64,000 nt of DNA. Origin: Isochrysis galbana. Its lineage: Eukaryota; Haptophyta; Isochrysidales; Isochrysidaceae. Under the pieces are notes generated by a model. The model had not been told where the DNA came from. It did not search any database and saw only the letters and a list, made by a program, of their open reading frames with translations. The stretch is from contig CM030938.1 of the NCBI GenBank assembly GCA_018136815.1, forward strand, positions 3,797,448-3,861,447. Direction: 5' to 3'. Positions 32,173 to 43,735 of this stretch are shown here, piece after piece; position 1 is the stretch's first letter; each line of letters starts with the position of its first letter. Made by a program: the position numbers and the translations under genes.

Positions 32173-33050
32173 TTGGGCCGGGCCAGAGTTTCGTTTGAGA
32201 CCCACCCAAATTTTGTTTCGATATTTCGCTTCCCTTGACCCAAATTTTGCAGCTTATTTCGACTGAAATTCGACCTTACACCTTTAATTCGATCGAAATA
32301 TCGACATTTTACATTTTGCTCTTCGGCGTGCCAGGCGAGGCGTATTATTAAGTGCACGAGGCATAGAAATGATAGAAATTTTCTAGAAATGGCCCAAACT
32401 ATCCGCACCCGGCCGTCGTCGCGAGCTGCCTCAGCCACCTCACACTCGCCCACCGATATATGTAAATTGCAAAGTGTCCTGGCAAGAAGGTCGCCTGCGC
32501 AGATGGGGATGGGGATGAGGGTGTGGCCTGGCCTTCCGTACCTCCACCTGCACGGCTGCGTCGTTCTCTGTCTTCCCGTGTCGTCCTTTCCTCCTGCATC
32601 TCCCTTTCGAGCTCGTCCTCCCAGCTGGTCTCCTCCTCCTCCTCCTCCTCTACTACCTCTTCCGATACGTCGCTGTCGTCGTCGTTGTTCGTGCACGACA
32701 ATCAATGCGCTCTCTTCCCCCATCTCCATCTCGTCCGACTCAATCACCTCATCCGGGAGAGGATCATGGGAGTGCTGCTCCGAGCTACCATTGCCGCCCT
32801 CGCCGCCGCCCTCGCCTTGCACCTTGCACCGCGCCGCGTCGCCGCGTCTTGGCCGCATCCTGAGGCCTGAGGCCTCCTGCTCCTGCCGGCGGGCCGCCCA
32901 TCCATCGCTCCAACACGCCCAAATTTCGCTGCCGCGGCCGCGGGGTCCCATTGCCCCAACCAAATCCCACCCAAATTTCGGTCAAAATTTTTTTTTCGTT
33001 GACGGACCCAAATTTTACAAAAAATTTTGCGAAACTCTGGCCCGGCCCAA
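32173..33050. mobile_element. TIR element family 'GGCCAGAGTTTCG', copy B (878 bp)
   Basis: Starts TTGGGCCGGGCCAGAGTTT and ends AAACTCTGGCCCGGCCCAA, a perfect inverted repeat of about 21 bp. ACCTCGAC flanks both sides (32165-32172, 33051-33058). Sub-terminal (CCA)AAATTT motifs are shared with copies A and C. Interior minus-strand frame is acidic/Arg-rich and not transposase-like. Confidence 0.92.
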
Positions 33051-33317
33051 ACCTCGACGGGCAGCGCCCCACGCCGCCGGAGATGGCGCGCTGCCCACCT
33101 AGATACATAGCCCATCCAGATCCCGCGCCACCATGACTATTTCCAGCCTACAATATCCCCCCTCCCCCCGCCTCGACCCTCTCGAACTTTCCGCGAACCG
33201 TGGCTCCTCTTTCCAGTCCGAAGAAGCCTGTCGCCCGCCGAGAATCGCGAGGCCTCGCTTCATCCGGCTAGCGGCTCTCTCCTCTTCTCCGCACCCTCTA
33301 CCCTTGCTGCTAGCGAG

Positions 33318-34183
33318 ATGCTAGCCCTCTTCACGGCAGTGCCCGCGTTCCAGTCGCTCGGCATCAAGGCGCCCAAGCTTGAGACGCCGAAGAAGCCAGT
33401 CTTCTGCTATGGCCTGCCTGTATGCGTGCCATCGCCAAAGCACCGCAGCATCAGCTGTCATGAGCAGCTGCTTGTGCTGATGCGCTGCGGTAGTGAATCC
33501 AACTCCCATAGCTCTGGGCTGAGAAGCTAGATGACAGCTTCGGAGTGAAGCCAGCCTGACCCGTTCTGTGCTTTATCAACACCTTTCGCTATCCTTACCC
33601 ACAGGGAAACATCGCCCCGGCTGGCAACTTTGACCCGGCGAATCTCCTGGATGGCACGAGAGAGGCTGAAGTGTATCGCTGGCGCGAGGCCGAGCTGACT
33701 CACGGTCGAGTCGGCATGCTCGCGGCCGCTGGCTTTCTGATCCAGGAGGACTTCCACCCTTTGTTCTCCGGTTTGGGCGGGCCCGCCATACAACAAATTC
33801 CCAGCCTCCCGCCAGTGATGTGGTTCTTGATGACTCTTGGCATCACAATGGCGGAGACCCTGCGTATTCAGAAGGGCTGGGCCAACCCATACGAAAGCAC
33901 ACAGAATGTGCAGCGACTAAAGCCGGACTACTACCCCGGTGACCTTGGCTTCGACCCGCTCGGTCTGAAGCCGCAGGACCCCAAGGAGCTGCGCGCTATG
34001 CAAGAGCGTGAGCTCTCGCACGGGCGTCTCGCGATGCTCGCTGCCGCTGGATTTATGGCACAAGAAGCTGTGAGTGGCAAGACCTGGTCGCAGCAGGACA
34101 TTGGATTTGGAAAGTACCTCTTCACAGGTTACTACGACCAGCAGGTGGCCGATCTCGTCCGCGACATCAAGGCGAGCCTCTGA
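33318..34183 (+). CDS. light-harvesting chlorophyll a/c-binding protein (LHC superfamily)
   Basis: Exons 33318-33419 and 33605-34183 join at phase 0 (donor GTATGC, acceptor CACAG), giving 226 residues. The join restores FCYGLP|GNIAPAGNFDPANLL, typical of the mature N-terminus. The presequence MLALFTAVPAFQSLG resembles the signal peptide plus Phe-containing cleavage site of plastids bounded by four membranes. Helices 1 and 3 carry the paired chlorophyll-binding signatures REAELTHGRVGMLAAAGF and ERELSHGRLAMLAAAGF; helix 2 is PPVMWFLMTLGITMAETLRI. KPDYYPGDLGFDPLGLKP before helix 3 is common in red-lineage (Lhcr/Lhcf-like) members. The product acts as a thylakoid antenna. The exact subfamily cannot be settled by eye. 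Confidence 0.93.
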
Positions 34184-35601
34184 GCCAAAATCTTCCACGA
34201 AGCTCTCATGAGGTAAACTATTGAGCCTAGCTTTTCACGTGTGCAGCCCTGGCCTCTTCTTTTCACGTGTGCTGACTTCTCTCGCGCAGACCTGCATTTA
34301 GTCATCTCCGCGGATGTCAGAGTGCACAGCGGTTTCATTCGCCACCGTCACTATTGTGCCGAGCGCGGCTGCAGCCTGTCCCAAGTCCTAAGGCGCCCGC
34401 CGTTTTCCAATGTCGCATGTGGTTATTTACTATGTCCCCACGTGCATATTTCCTTCCTTTGCGAATATATGACTGTTTAATAATAGGGCGATATCTATGC
34501 ATGACTTCCTCACGACTAGTGACTTGCGATAGGACGAGTGCTGGCTTGCCACACACGCAGCTTGCAAGCTTCGGCTTCTAGTTCTAGCATGTGCATGTGC
34601 GTTGCCTACAAGAGCGCGCGTTTGGGCCAGTCTTGGCGGCGCGCCCAATCACTTACACGTACACTCTTACCTACTATCTTCCACGCCTTCCTCTAGGTCT
34701 CCAAGGATTTTCCAGCCCCAACCCTTAACTGGCTTGTCAACTGCATCCTCCCTCCAATGCCCACCTTCCCACCCCACAAATGATAAAGATGAAGGCAATG
34801 GTGGCGTGGGTGCGGTGCTAAGTGGCGACTTACTGCTGACTCCTTGTTTGTCGGGCAGCAAGGAAGGCTGATCTCGCGCCTTGCTTTGAGATCGCTTTGC
34901 GAAGGTGTGCCGGTGGCTAGCGCGCAGCACGGTCCTCCCGGGCATTCGGAGAGAGAACCTCGGGAAGATTGATAGGAGAATATTCAGGCATTTGGATTAC
35001 GGGCGGAGTCACGCAGAAGTGCGTGAAGACTCGGAGGCTTAGATAGGGCTGGCGGGCCGGCCCCAACCAATGCACACCCACACCCACGTTTTGGAGATGG
35101 AGGTGAGGCTACCGCTTAACCTTGACGCCGTTCCTCATCGGCACGCTCCGTCCAAGGTGGGCTATAAGACCCTTGTCACGTCGCGCTTCTGCTCGCCTTC
35201 CTCGCGACAGCGCAACGGCGTTCGGGCGATGAGAATGCCTTGGACCCTCTAAGAGCCCATGCGAAGGACGCGCGCTTGATCGATGTTCCTTCCTATTCTA
35301 GGCGCAAATAAAAAGCTTGGGCTGCCAATGGGGCGGCCTGCTACATTGTAACTGTCTGCAAGCACACCTTTTGTACCTTCTTGCTCTCCTCACACCGGAC
35401 CCATCAAGTGGCGTTTGGCTATTGCTTGAGCATTCCGACGAAATTCTATAAAGGCCGCCGTCGACAGTCGACGTTGGAGCGGTCAAGAATAATTTTGAAC
35501 CGAGTGTGAGCAAGTGAAGCTGCCGAAACGAAGAGTCTTGAATACGTACGGAAATTGCCGCCGTGGGGTTATAGACTCATTGAACTTGGTTTAGTGTAGG
35601 C
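34184..35601. other. intergenic, LHC 3' flank
   Basis: TTTTCACGTGTGC occurs twice within 35 bases (34231, 34260). No protein-like frame or RNA gene seen. Confidence 0.4.
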
Positions 35602-36351
35602 CTATCTAGAGACTACACTTGCAGGCCAATAGTTGAAAGAGCCAAACGGTGAGGAGGCCGTGGCGGCATTCATGGCCGTGTCCTGTATATCGGTATCCTG
35701 GGCTACTCCGCCTTGCGCACGAATTTCGAGCACTCGGGGGGCGCTGGGGTCTGGGCGCATCATCATGAGCATCTGGGGCGATGCCGTGGGGTCGTAGAAG
35801 GGCAATTGAAAAAAATGTTGCGTGATGGCTTGGCACGAGGCGACCTGCGAGCGTTCGCGGAAGCCAATGGAGCGGTACAATCTTTCAGCTGCGTGGTTAT
35901 GCGGCTCGACGTGGAGCAGCAGCTCGGACGCCCCGTGGTCGATGCACACCGCCTCAGCAAGGCTCATGAGTCCCCGTCCAATCCCACGCCGTCGTGCATC
36001 TGCGCTCACGCACACGTTGGTGACGTAGCCGACGCAGTCGCCCTCGACGTGCGAGAGGTGAGAGATGTCCTCGATCTGCAAGTCCGACGAGCCCACCACT
36101 CGCTCGATGCCCCCCTCCCCCTGTGTGAGCGCCACGAGCACCGCGCTCTTCTTGCTCATCGCTTCGATGAAGACTCTTGTCTGCAGATACCTCGAGCCGA
36201 TGGCGGAAAGCGTTGGGCAGAAGACGGAGGTGCGCAGCTCGCCAATCGCCCGATACTCGAGCGGCGAGGCCCGCCGGTATACCAGCCGCGCTCCCGCCCG
36301 CGCCGCGCAGAGTACGCACACGAGCTGTAGCAGCGCGCCGCCCAGCCGCAT
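35602..36351 (-). CDS. GNAT-family N-acetyltransferase, probably targeted
   Basis: 249 residues in one exon. An N-terminal hydrophobic stretch (MRLGGALLQLVCVLCAARA) looks like a signal peptide, so secretion or plastid import is likely. The GNAT core follows: VGYVTNVCVSADARR then RGIGRGLM is motif A (V-x-P/S-x-x-R-x-x-G-x-G/A) for acetyl-CoA pyrophosphate binding. ASELLLHVEPHNHAAERLY then RSIGF is motif B (the N-x-x-A-x-x-LY-x-x-x-GF block). Similar presequence-bearing GNATs of algae are Rim/GNAT2-type plastid enzymes, but substrate assignment is inference. The ~50 residues after the domain are low-complexity and may be read through an unrecognised terminal intron. Confidence 0.82.
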   Translation of the reverse strand: MRLGGALLQLVCVLCAARAGARLVYRRASPLEYRAIGELRTSVFCPTLSAIGSRYLQTRVFIEAMSKKSAVLVALTQGEGGIERVVGSSDLQIEDISHLSHVEGDCVGYVTNVCVSADARRRGIGRGLMSLAEAVCIDHGASELLLHVEPHNHAAERLYRSIGFRERSQVASCQAITQHFFQLPFYDPTASPQMLMMMRPDPSAPRVLEIRAQGGVAQDTDIQDTAMNAATASSPFGSFNYWPASVVSR

Positions 36352-36543
36352 GCCCTCTCTCCCTCACCCCAGGTCCCCCTTCCCCCCCGGCCTTCCTAAT
36401 CTAATACTACTAAAATCAGTACTCTAGTAATAAACTCTTCACTGCCGGGACCGCATCAAACATTCTTAGAGGCATGAGCTTCGTAGAACGGCCCGCGACG
36501 TTCCCCATGGCTCCCACGGCCAAGCCCAAGCCTCCCTCGTGCC

Positions 36544-36752
36544 TAAGGCGTGGAATTACCCCCAAGGGCCCCTATCTAGATACAAGTGAATAGCGCAAAA
36601 GTCTATCTAGCTAGATATAGATATTGGCCCCAGCCATCTAGCTAGATATAGATACTTCATTCTTCGGCCTAGATAGTGTAGATATCTAGATATCTAGATA
36701 TCTAGGACTACTATACTATAAATATATCTTTCTTCTTTCTTTCTTCCACGCC
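36544..36752. mobile_element. partial copy of the CTAGAT-rich TIR element
   Basis: Begins TAAGGCGTGGAATTACCCCC and matches the reverse complement of 1400-1544 to about 36700, including CTAGCTAGATATAGATA blocks. Beyond that it diverges; TTCCACGCC at 36744 may be the other end. No target duplication found. Confidence 0.65.
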
Positions 36753-36955
36753 GCTCCCCCTCTTCCCCCGCCCGCCCCTTGTACGCGCCGATGTCGGCTC
36801 GCCTGTTGCCATGATATCAGGTCCTATTCTCAGCCTAATATCAGGTTGTTACGCGATATTATAAGTATAGTAGTGATGAACAAAAGAATAGCTTACTTAT
36901 ACTTCTGCATTGCTGATCATTTATTATTAATTATTAATTACCCCCAGACGCTAAT

Positions 36956-37735
36956 CTAGCCTCTGTGTTGGGTCGCCATGGAGGGGGGGGGGGGGCGCCC
37001 CTCCACACTGTCTTGATTCTGACGAATTGGAGTGGCCCATAGGGCCTGAGGGCAATGAGGAAGGTGGCAAGCCGGCGGCAGGCGCGGCTGAGGAGACGAC
37101 TTCGGGGACGAGGACGGGCTGAAGCCCGTCAGCAGAGGAAGGCGGGCAGGCGGGCTTGGGCGAGGGCGAGGACGGCGGCGAAAGCGACATCGAGCGAGTG
37201 GCGAGAGGCGAGGGATCGTGAGCGGACCATCCACCTGCTTGCTGCTCCGCGAAGCCTCAGCACGTGCTTGCTCTGCAGGGGCCAGCACCATACGCGCGAT
37301 CGAGATGCAAGACAGCGAGTGGTGAGGCGCGTCCCCTGCGGCGACTGCCTCTATGCCACGCTTCCACGCCTTGAGGAACTCAAACGAGTTCTCCGCTCCC
37401 CGTGCGCGGTCGCTTTCGTCGGCCTTGACGCAGGCGTCGAATCTCTCGTTGATTTCGTGCGTGAAGGCAGGGAACTTGAAGACGTTAGCTGCCGTCACCG
37501 TTGGGTCGTTCATCTTGCGAACAAAGGCATCAGTCACCCGAGTGGCAAGAGTTACCAAATCTTCGCCCTCCGAACGGGTAGTGCAACGGTCCCATTCCGC
37601 GGACGCGGTTTCTTTGGCGAAGCCTTTTGCCCCAGCAGCGAATGACTGGTCGCACTTAGCGATCAGCACATCAGTATGCAGGCAAGGGTTAGCGCAAAGA
37701 ACCGAGTCCCTAACCGCATCAACGACATAGGCCAT
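36956..37735 (-). CDS. unknown ORF flanked by 71-bp direct repeats
   Basis: From the ATG at 37735 the protein begins MAYVVDAVRDSVLCANPCLH and stays protein-like for about 150 residues, with several Cys and charged helices (DAFVRKMNDPTVTAANVF, FEFLKAWKRGIEAV). It then runs into Arg/Pro-rich sequence that lies in a 71-bp repeat and in the interspersed repeat at 37024-37124, so the real end or a splice donor is probably near 37270. No domain recognised. The flanking repeats suggest the segment is mobile or duplicated. Confidence 0.45.
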   Translation of the reverse strand: MAYVVDAVRDSVLCANPCLHTDVLIAKCDQSFAAGAKGFAKETASAEWDRCTTRSEGEDLVTLATRVTDAFVRKMNDPTVTAANVFKFPAFTHEINERFDACVKADESDRARGAENSFEFLKAWKRGIEAVAAGDAPHHSLSCISIARMVLAPAEQARAEASRSSKQVDGPLTIPRLSPLARCRFRRRPRPRPSPPARLPLLTGFSPSSSPKSSPQPRLPPACHLPHCPQALWATPIRQNQDSVEGRPPPPSMATQHRG

Positions 37736-37830
37736 GATGCGGGGATGGCCCTTTTTCGGGGGCAGGCGGGCTTGGGCGAGGGCGAGGACGGCGGCGAAAG
37801 CGACATCGAGCGAGTGGCGAGAGGCGAGGG
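37143..37830. repeat. 71-bp direct repeat pair
   Basis: 37143-37213 and 37760-37830 are essentially identical (GGCAGGCGGGCTTGGGCGAG through GTGGCGAGAGGCGAGGG), 617 bases apart, flanking the unknown ORF. Confidence 0.85.
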
Positions 37831-38492
37831 CGAGTGAGAGGAGGGCTGTGATGGCAGGGGCTGGTGAGGAGAGGCGAGGCTGTTGGGTATGAGTGTTACG
37901 AGAGCGAGAGCGACGAGAGCGAGAGCGACGGATGACGACTGACGACAGGACGACGGACAAAGACACCCAGGAGAACACTCCGACTCTCGCCCCACGACTT
38001 TCTCATGTAACATGTAACTCGACTAAAATCAAACCCAAACACTCCGGCCAGACGACGACGGACGACGATCAGAAGGCGATCTGTCGGCGATCCTGTCTGG
38101 AAGGGGAATCGCACCATAACGGAAACGAGGGGCAATCCTGCCGCACAAGATTCCAAAAGACTTACCCAATAAGACGAGAGAAGTGCGGTGTGCCTAAGGG
38201 GGAGATGCGATGAGATTGCAAATTAAACCTGATTGCAATCACTGAAGTAGATAGAGAAGCGCGGAGAAGATAGCGAATTAAACCTATTTGCGAGGCGCCT
38301 AGGAGGAAGAAGGGTGGGGAAACTTCCTTCTCTTTCGAGACAAAGAGAGAGGGCGCTCCACAACCCACGATCCCATGCATCCAAGCGAAGCTTTTGACCG
38401 AGAACGAGAGAAAGCAGAGAATTATACCGATAAATGCCGAACGACGAAGAGAAGAGCGAAGCCTAACGAGTGTCGATTCGCGAATGCGACAG

Positions 38493-40896
38493 ATTCCCCT
38501 CATGCCCTCATGCCCTCATGCCCTCATGAGGATGAGGGGCGAGAACCACCCATCCCCCCTTTCCCCCGCTGTTTTTCGCGCTAAGTGTACGACTACTACT
38601 ATAAGAGAATTCAATTGTCCACTATATTTATGGTCGCCTGACCTCGTCATGACCTTACATCAAGCCATCAGGTCATCAGGTCTAGAGGACCTAATATCAT
38701 GATATCAGGACCTAATATCAGCCTAATGGAGTATCTATGTCTCACCACCACCACCACCCACACCACTTTCACTTTCAGCAAGACAGCAGAGACCACAGCA
38801 CGTCTCAACACGTCGCGATACGGAGGGAGGAGGGAGCTGAGGGAGGCTCCAACCCAATCCAAACCTCAAACACGCAAATCCAGCATACTCTTGAGAAGCT
38901 GACCCATGGGCCCCCACCACGCAGATTCACGCAAGCAACCCCCCAAGGAGGGGATGGACAAGAAGACGAACAAGAGACAAGAGTTCCAATCGGATTACTC
39001 ACAAATCATCATGACGTTCACGTCCACCGACCGTGGGATAAAAATCAAAGACGAGGAGGCGTTCAGCGCCATCGTGGCGCACCTCAATGCGCTGGAAGGC
39101 GTGGATCTCGAGCGCGATTTCCTCGCAAAGAGCTGGCAATCTCTAGGAGTGAGATCGGCGCCTTGCTCTGACAGGGGACAAGGGGCCGCCGGGCCGCCGT
39201 GGGGCGAGGGGCGAGGGCGGGGGGGGGGGGGGGGGGCATGTGGCAATAACAAGTCACTCCCATTGTGATTGCCATTGCCTCTTTGAACCGCACATTTTGG
39301 ATGGACAGTGACAGTGGTCCGGTGGCCCATCGGAGCGCAGCAGTGGCCTGGGTTGGTTGGCGAGGGGCGAGGGGCCGCGGATCGAGTTTGGGCAAGGGAC
39401 GTGGGGGAGGGGGGGGGGAGGGGGAGCTTTGAGCCGCCTGGGGTGAGGGAGCCTTTTTGATCTGTGGCCTCTGGTGGTTTTTTTTGGGCCCCCATGGGGG
39501 AGTTGGAGTAGAGTCCCTCAGGCGGGGGATGTTCCGGGGTCCCCATCCCCATAGTGGGGTCGGAGCACTGACCGTGTCTCGCCCAGCCTTCGCTTATTAT
39601 TCGAATGAATTATACTCATCCAAACGACTCAACCCTCAACACAACCCACACCCACCTTTCACCTTTAGCTATGCTATTAGCCCTATTAGCCCGATGGCAT
39701 TGGCGTCCCAGCACAACATCTTCACCACTTCTTTATTTGAAGGTGCATGCACATGCTTATGCAATTTGCATTGCAACCTGCATTGTACATTGTACATTGT
39801 GCACTGCAGCTCACCCAGCTGACTATCATATTTCCAATATGTTTTTCATCGTATGGTGTTTCCATAAATGTGTATGTGTGCACGCTGGCGATTGCTCGCC
39901 TTGAGGCATCGTCGCTGCTACTCGGAGCGCCGGAGCCACATACTACTATAATATGGTTAGCTACTACTACTACGCATATTAGATCGTGGCGACTGCAAGA
40001 CGTATTACCGGCCGGCACTTGTGTTTTCACCATTTTTGTCGTCCATAGCATACATGCATCTCACATTCAGCAGGAGTGAGCGAATGCATGTGAGTAGAAT
40101 CTTGTTGTTTCGGAGGAATTCTTGAGGTTGTACTCGGATGGTGCGTAATCGCTCCGCGATGAGTGTGTACGTTGACGCTTCGTCCGAACAAGGCTCGGGG
40201 CAAACGTGAAATGCTCTTGCACGGCAAGCCACATGCGCCAATGCGGGACATGCAATTATTTACGCTCGTAGGATATGTAGAGGAGAGGCCGACATATGCA
40301 TTATAGACTTCGGGACCGCACGTTCATCTAAGTCGTGCGGGACTCCTGCGGCCAAGATCTAATTTCTAGCCAGTGGACGACATGCGCGATGGCAATTGGC
40401 CTCGAAGGTGGCTTGCTCGACCCGCAGTTGGCGACTGCGTTGAAGGCAAAACTAAGCTGAGAGAAGCCAAGTCACAAAAAGGTACAGTGGAGCATGAGTT
40501 GACTTGAGCTTCGAGCGAGTCCAAGAGTTCGACGCCGGAGCTCGACCCCTGCCTAGCTTCACTTAAGCTACACCGGAAACCAGTGCCTTGAGCTAATTCG
40601 AAAAGTCGCATAAAGATAGCCAATCCGCCGGAAAGGTGCTCAGCGACGGCGTGTTCCTACGAATATCAATATAAGGCCTAGGCCCTAGATGCGTTGCGTT
40701 GTCTCTGTAAGCGTGCCATTTTCGTGAGCACGTTGTTTTTGCACATGCTCCATATCTCAGAAATCATCAAAGTGCCAACGTGCAGATGGGCCGATACTTC
40801 GCCTTGTGAGGCACTCGCAAATGGGACTTAGTATCGAGCGATAGCACACTCAAGCCTCCCAAGATCTCTTCGTCTCGAGGCTCGAATTTGGCGCGC
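38493..40896. other. gene-poor stretch
   Basis: TGATATCAGGACCTAATATC (38698) repeats a motif at 36811. A short plus frame (39010-39150, TSTDRGIKIKDEEAFSAIVA...) looks protein-like and might be a lone exon. A G-run at 39219-39236. Otherwise nothing supported. Confidence 0.35.
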
Positions 40897-43659
40897 CTAA
40901 AAGTGGTTCTCCACAATTCCAAAGCTGAGTGGATATTCCGGCTCTCTGTGAACTGTTGCAAAGCTCACCTCTCCTTGCCCGCTGGGCGCGTTGGGCAAAC
41001 AACTCGTGCAGCAACTAGTGGTAGAAACCTCATCGCAGCCCGCCAAAGCCTTGGACTCGTTGGGTGGTGAGAAGACATTGGCTGAGGATGGCGTTTGTAG
41101 AGGCAGTACAAGCACGCTCTCTTCGTCCTCCAAGTCGATAGTCTCGTTCGGCTCGTCTTCAGGAGGTGACTCGTACTCATATTCAGGCTGCGAAGCATCC
41201 TCCAATGCACGTGATGGCGATGCGTCGGCCTGCGAATGGTCGTTCACAAGCGCCAACGAGGACGTCTGGAATAGATGGCCAAACAGCGAGATTTGGCTAT
41301 GTGTGCGCAGGCCATCTGCGCTCTCCGGATCGACGTTGGCAAAGATGTGGTCTTGATCTGTGCAAGTGTGTGACTCGACGCGTGGTGAACGGCTGGGTGG
41401 GCAACTAGACCGATGGGCGGCGCGATGAAAGTAGCCAAAGGCGACGTTGGAGTCGGCACTCACGGAGTGATTGCTATGTAAGGAATAGGTGGCCGATGGC
41501 TGAAGATCGCTCGACATAGAGACTTCTATCGATGCGTCGCAATCGAGTGAAGGCGAGGTCACAGTAGTGACAACGCCTGTTTCGACACACACTTCCGTCT
41601 CAGGAAGGTCAGGCCCCGGTGAGCCAATACTGCTTTCGTCTGGCGGCATCACGGACCTTTCGGTCGTCATCCGCATTGTATCATCGTGCATCTCATTCCC
41701 ATTGGTGAGGGCGCCGTCGGAAACTTCCACGTGTCGCCCGTCCCGCGCATCTCCGAGGTTTGCCAATGCGAGGTTGGACTCCGAACTAAGGCAGTGCCAT
41801 ACCACGATGGGAGCCTCGGTGCGCCTTTCCGCGCCGAGGGGGTCGAACGCGACGGGCATAGGGTCCGGAAGCGACGGCATGGCCGTCGGCTCAGGCAATG
41901 ACGAAAGGACGCTTGGGGGGGAAGCCTCATTCGCATTCATAAGGTACAACGCGTTTTTGTGCAACCCACATCGATGCTGCAGACCCACCGTCAGCGTCTC
42001 CACAGCGCGAAGGGTCCCAGGCGCACTCTGCATTGGCTGTAATTGCGCAGATGATATGTTGGCCCCCGCAACATTGCCGTCCACTGATGGGGGCAACGCA
42101 CCAGCGCTATCAAAATCAACTTGGTCCGTGTTTAGCTCGGAGGCGGAGCTCCGTAGATTGTACTCCCGTTCGCCCGCCGAACACTTATCTGCTTCATGTT
42201 CCCCTCCTAGCGGCACACTCATGTTGTCGCAGGCTTCGCTTGCATGCGCAGCTGCGACATCAACAAGCTCAGGCGTTGCCTCCTCTGCCGAGGCTGCGCA
42301 TGCACCTTCATTGTCAATCTCGAGTTCGACTTCTTGGCCCGCATCCACCCAGTCCTCTGCAATATCGGCGCTCGTGCGAGCGTTCTCCAGCTTTGAGCTT
42401 AGTGATGCCAGGATGCATTGCTCGCGTCGTTCTGCCTCGAGCACACGGGTTTCAAGAGCCAAGCGTTGCTGATCCCATTTCTTCCGCCCCTGGTGGAGCT
42501 GTACGTACAATGCAAGCACAAGTAGGCTTAGGGCTGCGCCAACTAGATGGGTGCTAAGAATATATGCACCGAGTCCCTGCAGTGGATTGGCAAGAAAGCC
42601 GCGACCCCGAGATATCCCCGTGCACTCTTCTTTGGCTGCAGCCTCGATGGCGTTGGCCCGTCCCACGCGTGTCGGGACAACGTGTTCCGCAAGTTGATCT
42701 GACTTGCCTAGCGCGTTTGCTTGCAGGCAACTCGGGCCCGATTGGGTTGTACTTCCGAACGAGGACTTAGACATGGCACCCATGTTGCTCCCTAACTTCG
42801 ACACTGTCGTGTCAAAAGTAGGGCTGGTGTTGTCGCTGCTCCAGCGCCCGGCGCGAAGCTCGGCCTGTGCCGCACGGTGCGCTGAGAGAAGCTGGGCGTG
42901 CTCCAACTCGGCATGTTGCTTCCAACGCTGAGCCTTTTCACGCTCTTGGGCCAAGAGATGCTCGGAGCGTGAGAGCTTGGCCTCTGCCTCCACTAGGCGT
43001 GCCATCAGCTTGGGCTGCTGGAGCAGGCGTGATGAGACATCGACTACGAGGACTCTCGCAAGCATCATCACGGCGCCGGCGCCTAAGTCTCCAGGCAGAT
43101 GAGGCGCCCGAGAAGCGGTTGAGACATCGGCGGTGGCTGGAGGGAGATGTGCAAGCTGGTCTTGAAGCGGCAAGACGGTGATCGCCGATGTTGTCGAGGG
43201 AGCCTGTTCTTGCGCTAGGGCATCGGCGTGAAGCTGCAAGACGGCGGTGGGAGATGGCGGAGCGTGTAAGCTCTCAGAGGCAGGACTTGGGGAGAGGAGG
43301 TCTGCGGGAGAGAGAGATGTGGGCGTCGACATCACTGGGAGTTCGGAGCGCATCGAGAAGAGAGGAGAGATGGCAGGGAGGGAAGAAGACCGTGGAGAAG
43401 AGAGCGGAGCACGAGGAGAGAGCGGAGCACGAGGAGAGAGACGAGAGAGATGAGAGAGACGAGAGAGACGAGGAGAGAGAGGAGAGAGTGAGGGGTGATG
43501 GAGACTCTCTGCCACCTCTTTGTGGTGGAGGGGCACTGCGGGCGGCACGAGTGCGGGGGGAGGCCGCGACGGGGGTGCCGAGAGCAGCACCAGTCCCGCC
43601 ACGAGGCACAGGCTTCCAGAGCCAGAGAGGAGGAGGCCCTTCCGCGACTGCCCGTCCAT
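40897..43659 (-). CDS. large Ser/Glu-rich protein with a membrane segment and coiled coils, unknown
   Basis: The ATG at 43659 opens 920 residues; upstream is a CT/GA microsatellite leader. The N-terminus (LCLVAGLVLLSAPPSRPP) is a likely signal anchor, then a long Pro/Ser/Leu region. A coiled coil (LVEAEAKLSRSEHLLAQERE..., ~240-290) is followed by one clear hydrophobic segment (LVGAALSLLVLALYVQLHQG) and a second coiled coil starting WDQQRLALETRVLEAERREQ. The C-terminal half is acidic and Ser/Pro-rich without a known domain. The layout (signal anchor, coiled coil, membrane segment, coiled coil, disordered acidic tail) would suit a membrane-tethering scaffold, which is a guess. The single 2.7-kb exon is unusual here and may hide small introns. 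Confidence 0.65.
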   Translation of the reverse strand: MDGQSRKGLLLSGSGSLCLVAGLVLLSAPPSRPPPALVPPAVPLHHKEVAESLHHPSLSPLSPRLSRLSHLSRLSPRAPLSPRAPLSSPRSSSLPAISPLFSMRSELPVMSTPTSLSPADLLSPSPASESLHAPPSPTAVLQLHADALAQEQAPSTTSAITVLPLQDQLAHLPPATADVSTASRAPHLPGDLGAGAVMMLARVLVVDVSSRLLQQPKLMARLVEAEAKLSRSEHLLAQEREKAQRWKQHAELEHAQLLSAHRAAQAELRAGRWSSDNTSPTFDTTVSKLGSNMGAMSKSSFGSTTQSGPSCLQANALGKSDQLAEHVVPTRVGRANAIEAAAKEECTGISRGRGFLANPLQGLGAYILSTHLVGAALSLLVLALYVQLHQGRKKWDQQRLALETRVLEAERREQCILASLSSKLENARTSADIAEDWVDAGQEVELEIDNEGACAASAEEATPELVDVAAAHASEACDNMSVPLGGEHEADKCSAGEREYNLRSSASELNTDQVDFDSAGALPPSVDGNVAGANISSAQLQPMQSAPGTLRAVETLTVGLQHRCGLHKNALYLMNANEASPPSVLSSLPEPTAMPSLPDPMPVAFDPLGAERRTEAPIVVWHCLSSESNLALANLGDARDGRHVEVSDGALTNGNEMHDDTMRMTTERSVMPPDESSIGSPGPDLPETEVCVETGVVTTVTSPSLDCDASIEVSMSSDLQPSATYSLHSNHSVSADSNVAFGYFHRAAHRSSCPPSRSPRVESHTCTDQDHIFANVDPESADGLRTHSQISLFGHLFQTSSLALVNDHSQADASPSRALEDASQPEYEYESPPEDEPNETIDLEDEESVLVLPLQTPSSANVFSPPNESKALAGCDEVSTTSCCTSCLPNAPSGQGEVSFATVHREPEYPLSFGIVENHF

Positions 43660-43668
43660 CTCTCTCTT

Positions 43669-43735
<67 letters not shown>

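Noticed and set aside
39010..39150. Lone exon with TSTDRGIKIKDEEAFSAIVA
   Set aside because: Protein-like but no partner exon or domain found; kept only as a note in the intergenic entry.
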